From Acidimicrobiaceae bacterium (GTDB taxonomy: Bacteria > Actinomycetota > Acidimicrobiia > Acidimicrobiales > Microtrichaceae), in the NCBI GenBank assembly GCA_003514205.1, contig DORQ01000146.1, positions 6,895 to 15,149 of the forward strand: DNA of 8,255 bases, in the 5' to 3' direction. Position 1 is the first letter of the stretch, and each line of letters opens with the position of its first letter. The notes under the pieces were generated by a model. It was not told the origin of the DNA. It saw only the letters and a list, made by a program, of their open reading frames with translations, and did not search any database. Positions 5,862 to 8,255 of this stretch are shown here, one piece after another. Made by a program: the position numbers and the translations under genes.

Positions 5862-6290
5862 TCAAGCAACGGGTTCGACCTGGGCAAGCCACAGGTCGAC
5901 TCGCTCAGCGAATTCGACATCGTCGAGGCTGATGCTTAATCGCCAACGACCCGGCGATACCCGAACCGCGTCATGTGACTCGGCATCCCCCACAGTCAGC
6001 CACCCAGATTCAATCGACACGTCGTGTTCAAACACGGTCCTGCTGGTCGGCGTGCCCACGTTCACGGTCACGACAACCTCACACGGTGACACCACGACAT
6101 CTGGCGAGGCGTCATCAAACTCGACGTCTTGGGCATGGCGAACTCGAACGGCGATCGCCGTCTCTGAGGTGCCAAACCCGGACTCGCTCAGCTCCGTCGG
6201 CACATCGTCGGCCCAATCCCGATCGGCGACGACGACAACACCCCACCAGAATGGCCGCTCAACACGGAGGAGATTCCTCGGTGCGTCCAT
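5862..6290 (-). CDS. Orphan cassette protein, 142 aa, function unknown
   Basis: Unrecognised. A strongly acidic protein made mostly of short beta-strands: FWWGVVVVADRDW (14-26), TAIAVRVRHAQDVEF (44-58), CEVVVTVNVGTP (70-81), SGWLTVGDA (95-103) and RWRLSISLDD (115-124). The N-terminal FWWGV-V--DRDW and the regular strand spacing suggest a beta-sandwich; I recall similar uncharacterised proteins but no name. No signal peptide. ATG 6290 is chosen: GAAGAT lies seven bases upstream on the minus strand and the frame further up runs into R8. It is divergent from the gene at 6399, with R8 in the gap between the two starts. High acidity would suit a binding or immunity protein, but that is speculation. 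Confidence 0.7.
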   Translation of the reverse strand: MDAPRNLLRVERPFWWGVVVVADRDWADDVPTELSESGFGTSETAIAVRVRHAQDVEFDDASPDVVVSPCEVVVTVNVGTPTSRTVFEHDVSIESGWLTVGDAESHDAVRVSPGRWRLSISLDDVEFAERVDLWLAQVEPVA

Positions 6291-6304
6291 ACGAACTATC
6301 TTCG

Positions 6305-6370
6305 CGGATCCGGGTGCGCTGCCTCTCATATATGCTTCCGCAACCGCCGCCTGAGCGGGGAGCCTGTCCG
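6305..6370 (+). repeat. Cassette-boundary hairpin R8 (between divergent starts)
   Basis: Centre CAACCGCCGCCTGAGCG (6341-6357), with CCGC (6344-6347) able to pair with GCGG (6355-6358). The outer arms are weak: CGGA (6305-6308) with TCCG (6367-6370), plus GG with CC. It lies between two diverging gene starts, so it cannot be serving as a terminator for either. Confidence 0.6.
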
Positions 6371-6377
6371 TTGACGC

Positions 6378-6398
6378 CGACCCTGCGACAATGTGCCG
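6378..6398 (+). promoter_or_regulatory. Leaderless -10 box (GACAAT)
   Basis: CGACCCTGCGACAAT (6378-6392) is followed by six bases and ATG. It shares CGACCCTGCG with the promoter before 4002 and CTGCGACAAT with that before 3177. A TTGACG at 6371 is too close (10 bases) to act as a normal -35. Confidence 0.6.
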
Positions 6399-7031
6399 AT
6401 GCGTTCACGGGAGTGGCAGACGTTCTGCCGTCATCGACCGCTCGATGCGGTTCCTGGCTTGGTCATGTCGGGCTCGCTCGTTCACAGCGCCGACACGTCG
6501 GACCTCCTACGAGGATTCACCAAGAACAGCTCGGGCTTCTCAGATCGATTCTGTATCTAAGTCTTCGTTCAACCACTCTTCGTTCCGAGTGATCACCTCT
6601 CGTTCTCGTGTGGAGGAAGGCTTGGACGACAAGGGGTCGGTACCGACCAATGGTTTTCGGCCGAGCCATCGGATCGGGAGGCCGTCGGCAACGAGATTGC
6701 CGAGCTCCTCCGCACAGTCGCACTTCCCTGGTTGGCGTCCCACGCCACCGTCGAGACCCTTGCAGATTCGCTTCGTCACTCGCCCGGGCTGGAACAGGAC
6801 GTCAATCGGTTGGAGGCACTGGCGGGGGGAGCCGTTCTCACGCAGAACGCACCGCTGGCCAGCCTCGCATTCTCGATGGCGGATGCCTTTACCCCTTCCC
6901 GCCCATGGGAGGTCGAGGTCAGAACCCGGGTCCGACAGCTGGCAGACCTCTGGTCGAACAACGCCGATCTTGCTGTGGAGGAACTTCGCCGACGCTCAGC
7001 GGAGACAGCGAGAGCCCTCCGTCTCGGATGA
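6399..7031 (+). pseudogene. Orphan cassette gene interrupted by an in-frame TAA
   Basis: From ATG 6399 one frame stays open to the TGA at 7029-7031 except for a TAA at 6558-6560 (codon 54). The residues on both sides read as one protein: LLRGFTKNSSGFSDRFCI before, VFVQPLFVPSDHLSFSCGGRLG after, then an acidic helix EAVGNEIAELLRTVALPWL and a long helical C-terminal part. This recalls DUF4304-type uncharacterised proteins ('gFt....F......fvqPLyvP', then a '-lPwl-' helix), at low certainty. In such a strand a tyrosine or tryptophan codon would be expected at the stop, so one or two substitutions would explain it. The full product would be about 210 residues. An internal start at 6732 could still make a 99-residue C-terminal piece. 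GACAAT six bases upstream supports the start. It could be a true nonsense mutation or a sequencing error. Confidence 0.6.
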
Positions 7032-7073
7032 CTTTCCCAAACAGTCGCCTGGGCGACCTTGCAGGTGTTCGAG
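7023..7073 (+). repeat. Cassette-boundary hairpin R9
   Basis: GATGACTTTCCC (7027-7038) leads into the centre AAACAGTCGCCTGGGCG (7039-7055). Here the centre is a perfect inverted repeat, GTCGCC-TG-GGCGAC (7044-7057). Outer arms are short: CTCG (7023-7026) with CGAG (7070-7073). The TGA of the upstream gene (7029-7031) is inside the left arm. Confidence 0.75.
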
Positions 7074-7078
7074 CCCGT

Positions 7079-7092
7079 TATGGTCTCTTCCC
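7079..7092 (+). promoter_or_regulatory. Leaderless -10 box (TATGGT)
   Basis: TATGGT (7079-7084) ends eight bases before the ATG at 7093, with no Shine-Dalgarno. It begins six bases after the R9 outer arm. TTGCAG (7059-7064) precedes it at a short 14-base spacing. Confidence 0.5.
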
Positions 7093-7518
7093 ATGGCTTC
7101 TATCTTCGACCTCACCAACTCGAGTGGCAGGCTCGTCACGGCAACAAACGTCGAGCAGTGGAGGGTTTACGCCGGGCTGATCGAGGGACTGCCAACTCAG
7201 GAGATGAACCGGACAAAGGTTGAGCGAGCCGAGCAGGAGGCCATCGAGCGATGGGGTGGCCCGGTGATTTTGATTCCTCCGAATGAACAGCCGGTCCCAT
7301 GGAACAGCGACCGCCCGTATCCTTTTGGGACTCCGAGCGCGCTCCCTGCTATCGGGGTCCGTGCTCACTTCACGTCCAGCGAGGTAGACCCCCTGGCGAT
7401 GTCCTCGCTAACGATTGTTTGGTTCCAGGAGGACTGGGCACCGCCGGTCGACGCGAGCGTCCTCGCCGCGATTCGGTCAGTCGAGTGGGAGGCGCGAGCG
7501 AAGGTGTTTGAGATCTGA
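7093..7518 (+). CDS. Orphan cassette protein, 141 aa, function unknown
   Basis: No named family recognised, but the protein is intact and shows several blocks I remember from a recurring group of uncharacterised actinobacterial proteins: VYAGLIEGLPT (25-35), PVILIPP (57-63), RPYPFGTPSALPAIGVRAHF (74-93) and SSLTIVWFQEDWAPPVDASVLAAIRSVEWEARAKVFEI (104-141). No catalytic residues are obvious; there is no signal peptide or membrane segment. ATG 7093 follows TATGGT after eight bases. A much longer open frame starting at 6391 joins this gene to unrelated sequence across R9 and is not a real protein. Its TGA (7516-7518) is inside the left arm of R10. It sits alone between R9 and R10, reading with the repeats. 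Confidence 0.75.
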   Translation: MASIFDLTNSSGRLVTATNVEQWRVYAGLIEGLPTQEMNRTKVERAEQEAIERWGGPVILIPPNEQPVPWNSDRPYPFGTPSALPAIGVRAHFTSSEVDPLAMSSLTIVWFQEDWAPPVDASVLAAIRSVEWEARAKVFEI

Positions 7519-7566
7519 TCCTCAGATGACATTCGCACGCCGTGGGCTGGGCGAGATCGGAGTCTC
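7510..7566 (+). repeat. Cassette-boundary hairpin R10
   Basis: GATGACATTCG (7525-7535) leads into CACGCCGTGGGCTGGGCG (7536-7553). The arms pair with staggered bulges: GAGA-tct-GATC-c-TC (7510-7523) with GA-GATC-ggag-TCTC (7553-7566). The stop codon of the upstream gene is in the left arm. Confidence 0.78.
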
Positions 7567-7580
7567 CTGGCATCCTCTGG

Positions 7581-7593
7581 AACAATGGGCTTC
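7581..7593 (+). promoter_or_regulatory. Leaderless -10 box (AACAAT)
   Basis: AACAAT (7581-7586) then seven bases then ATG 7594. The spacing favours ATG 7594 over the ATG at 7585, which overlaps the box. Confidence 0.5.
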
Positions 7594-7812
7594 ATGCCCG
7601 ACTCCTGGACAATTCGCCACTTTTCGCAGGCCAATCCGCGAGGTGAACGCCAAGGCGACGTTGCCGCACTTCTCCGCCGGGTTGCTGATTCGATCGATGA
7701 ACACGCAGGGGCCGAGGTGCAGGACATCACGTTTGGCTCTGAGGTCAACGACGACGGCGATTGGCCCTCGCTGACGGTCTACTTCCATCTGCCCGGAGAT
7801 GACGGCGTCTGA
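7594..7812 (+). CDS. Small conserved protein, 72 aa, function unknown
   Basis: A 72-residue acidic protein: a short strand WTIRHF (5-10), a linker with NPRG, a helix DVAALLRRVADSID (22-35), then two strands EVQDITFGSEV (41-51) and PSLTVYFH (58-65). The helix-strand-strand unit with 'DvaaLLRRvAd-I---g--eVqDItF-sev' is one I recall from many short uncharacterised actinobacterial proteins; no function is known to me. ATG 7594 is chosen from the AACAAT spacing; ATG 7585 would add three residues. The stop TGA at 7810-7812 lies three bases before the outer arm of R11. It is an intact single-gene unit between R10 and R11. Confidence 0.75.
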   Translation: MPDSWTIRHFSQANPRGERQGDVAALLRRVADSIDEHAGAEVQDITFGSEVNDDGDWPSLTVYFHLPGDDGV

Positions 7813-7815
7813 GAC

Positions 7816-7897
7816 CTTCAGGGGGGACTGCGCTCGTACGTCATTGCCACTCCGTCGCCCTGGGCAGGGAACAGTCGCTCGACGTCGAGCCCTCAAG
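7816..7897 (+). repeat. Cassette-boundary hairpin R11 (tandem with R12)
   Basis: GTCATTGCC (7840-7848) leads into CACTCCGTCGCCCTGGGCA (7848-7866). Arms: GACTG (7826-7830) with CAGTC (7872-7876), and CTTCAGGG (7816-7823) with CCCTCAAG (7890-7897), one mismatch. Between the two right arms sits the perfect 12-base palindrome CTCGACGTCGAG (7878-7889), an extra cruciform. There is no gene between this copy and R12. Confidence 0.75.
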
Positions 7898-8255
7898 CGT
7901 CATTCCCGCACCGTCGCCTGGCCGACACGGAACTCTCTCGACCGTCAGCCACCTCCAGTCGAACGTGTAGCACCACGCCAGAGCGTTGACCGCTTCCTCG
8001 GAGAGTTCAGGATGAAGGGATCTGAACCGTGCCGAAGCGGCATTGCCGATCTCAACCAGGCCGTTGATCGTTTGGGCAGCATCGGACTCATAGAACTCGC
8101 TCTCCAGCGCCGTCAGCGCTGGAAGCAGTTCGGTTGCAGTGGCGACGCCAAACTCGGCGACCAGCCGGTCGTTGTCCCTGCTCGGCCACGGAGTCAGGCC
8201 GTATCCGGTCCAGACGACCAGAGCATTGCTTACCACCAAAGGGTCGAAGTCGATC
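7841..8255 (-). CDS. Orphan cassette protein, 5' end beyond the window, odd C-terminal tail
   Basis: The frame is open to the right edge (first visible residues IDFDPLVVSNALVVWTGYG), so the start codon lies outside; an apparent TTG at 8239 is not a convincing start. The visible protein has WTGYGLTPWPSRDNDRLVAEFG, then helices (LLPALTALESEFYESD, INGLVEIGNAASARF) and ALAWCYTFDWR. I recall similar uncharacterised proteins that end soon after such a segment. Here another 36 residues follow, encoded by repeats R12 and R11, with the TGA at 7843-7841. A TGA one frame away (7947-7945), in the right arm of R12, sits where a stop is expected by comparison with R5. A one-base insertion near 7948-7955 would explain the tail. 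Function unknown. Confidence 0.68.
   Translation of the reverse strand, partial: IDFDPLVVSNALVVWTGYGLTPWPSRDNDRLVAEFGVATATELLPALTALESEFYESDAAQTINGLVEIGNAASARFRSLHPELSEEAVNALAWCYTFDWRWLTVERVPCRPGDGAGMTLEGSTSSDCSLPRATEWQ
7881..7946 (+). repeat. Cassette-boundary hairpin R12
   Basis: GTCATTCCC (7899-7907) leads into CACCGTCGCCTGGCCG (7909-7924). Inner stem CCG-TCG with CGA-ca-CGG; outer stem GAC-GTCG-AG (7881-7889) with CT-ct-CGAC-c-GTC (7933-7946), again with bulged bases on one side only. It shares its left-arm bases with the palindrome and right end of R11. Centre shared over 17 bases with R1. Confidence 0.78.

Noticed and set aside
6280..6383. Longer outer stem for R8 (GGTGCGTC with GACGC-cg-ACC)
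   Set aside because: The left arm lies inside the coding sequence of the minus-strand gene, and the pairing is short enough to be chance.
6391..7518. 375-codon open frame on the plus strand
   Set aside because: Joins an out-of-frame reading of the 6399 gene, the repeat R9 and the true gene at 7093; only the last 141 codons look like protein.
3076..7946. CRISPR array
   Set aside because: Intervals are 60-700 bases and hold genes; repeats are diverged and embedded in variable hairpins; no Cas gene is present.
3076..7946. REP-type or transposase-linked dispersed palindromes
   Set aside because: Such elements normally occur in both orientations and lack a one-gene-per-repeat rhythm. All copies here face the same way. 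Not fully excluded without the rest of the genome.

Overview
The window looks like actinobacterial DNA. The base composition is GC-rich, and several genes start with GTG. Most small genes appear leaderless: a -10-like box lies only 6-8 bases before the start codon and there is no Shine-Dalgarno sequence. The large gene at the left edge resembles the AtsA/AtsD arylsulfatases of mycobacteria. I cannot name the species; an actinobacterium, possibly outside the best-studied orders, is an inference.

Left part (1-2487): a complete arylsulfatase gene on the minus strand with its promoter region. Next (2488-3022): a toxin-antitoxin pair made of a ribbon-helix-helix antitoxin and a MazF/PemK-like endoribonuclease, sharing one leaderless promoter. 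From about 3076 to the right edge the DNA changes character. It becomes a run of eleven short orphan genes (about 64-210 codons) on either strand, almost all of unknown function. They are separated by twelve copies (called R1-R12 here) of a repeated element.

The repeat has a conserved centre close to CACCGTCGCCTGGGCG, often preceded by GATGACATT or GTCATT. Each copy sits in its own imperfect inverted repeat of about 45-100 bases whose arms differ from copy to copy. The conserved centre always points the same way on the + strand, whichever way the neighbouring gene reads. Spacing is about 310-700 bases, one gene per repeat. Stop codons often fall in or beside the hairpin arms, and most genes carry their own promoter. 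This is the layout of a mobile gene-cassette array such as an integron, but the repeats lack consistent integron attC core boxes (RYYYAAC/GTTRRRY). No recombinase is encoded in the window. I regard it as a candidate non-canonical cassette array, or a remnant without its integrase.

Two of the small genes look broken by a single change: a one-base frameshift near 3811 and an in-frame TAA at 6558. The gene cut by the right edge seems to read through repeat R12. R11 and R12 are in tandem with no gene between them. The array therefore looks like a store of individually dispensable genes, with the toxin-antitoxin pair at its left end as a plausible stabiliser.
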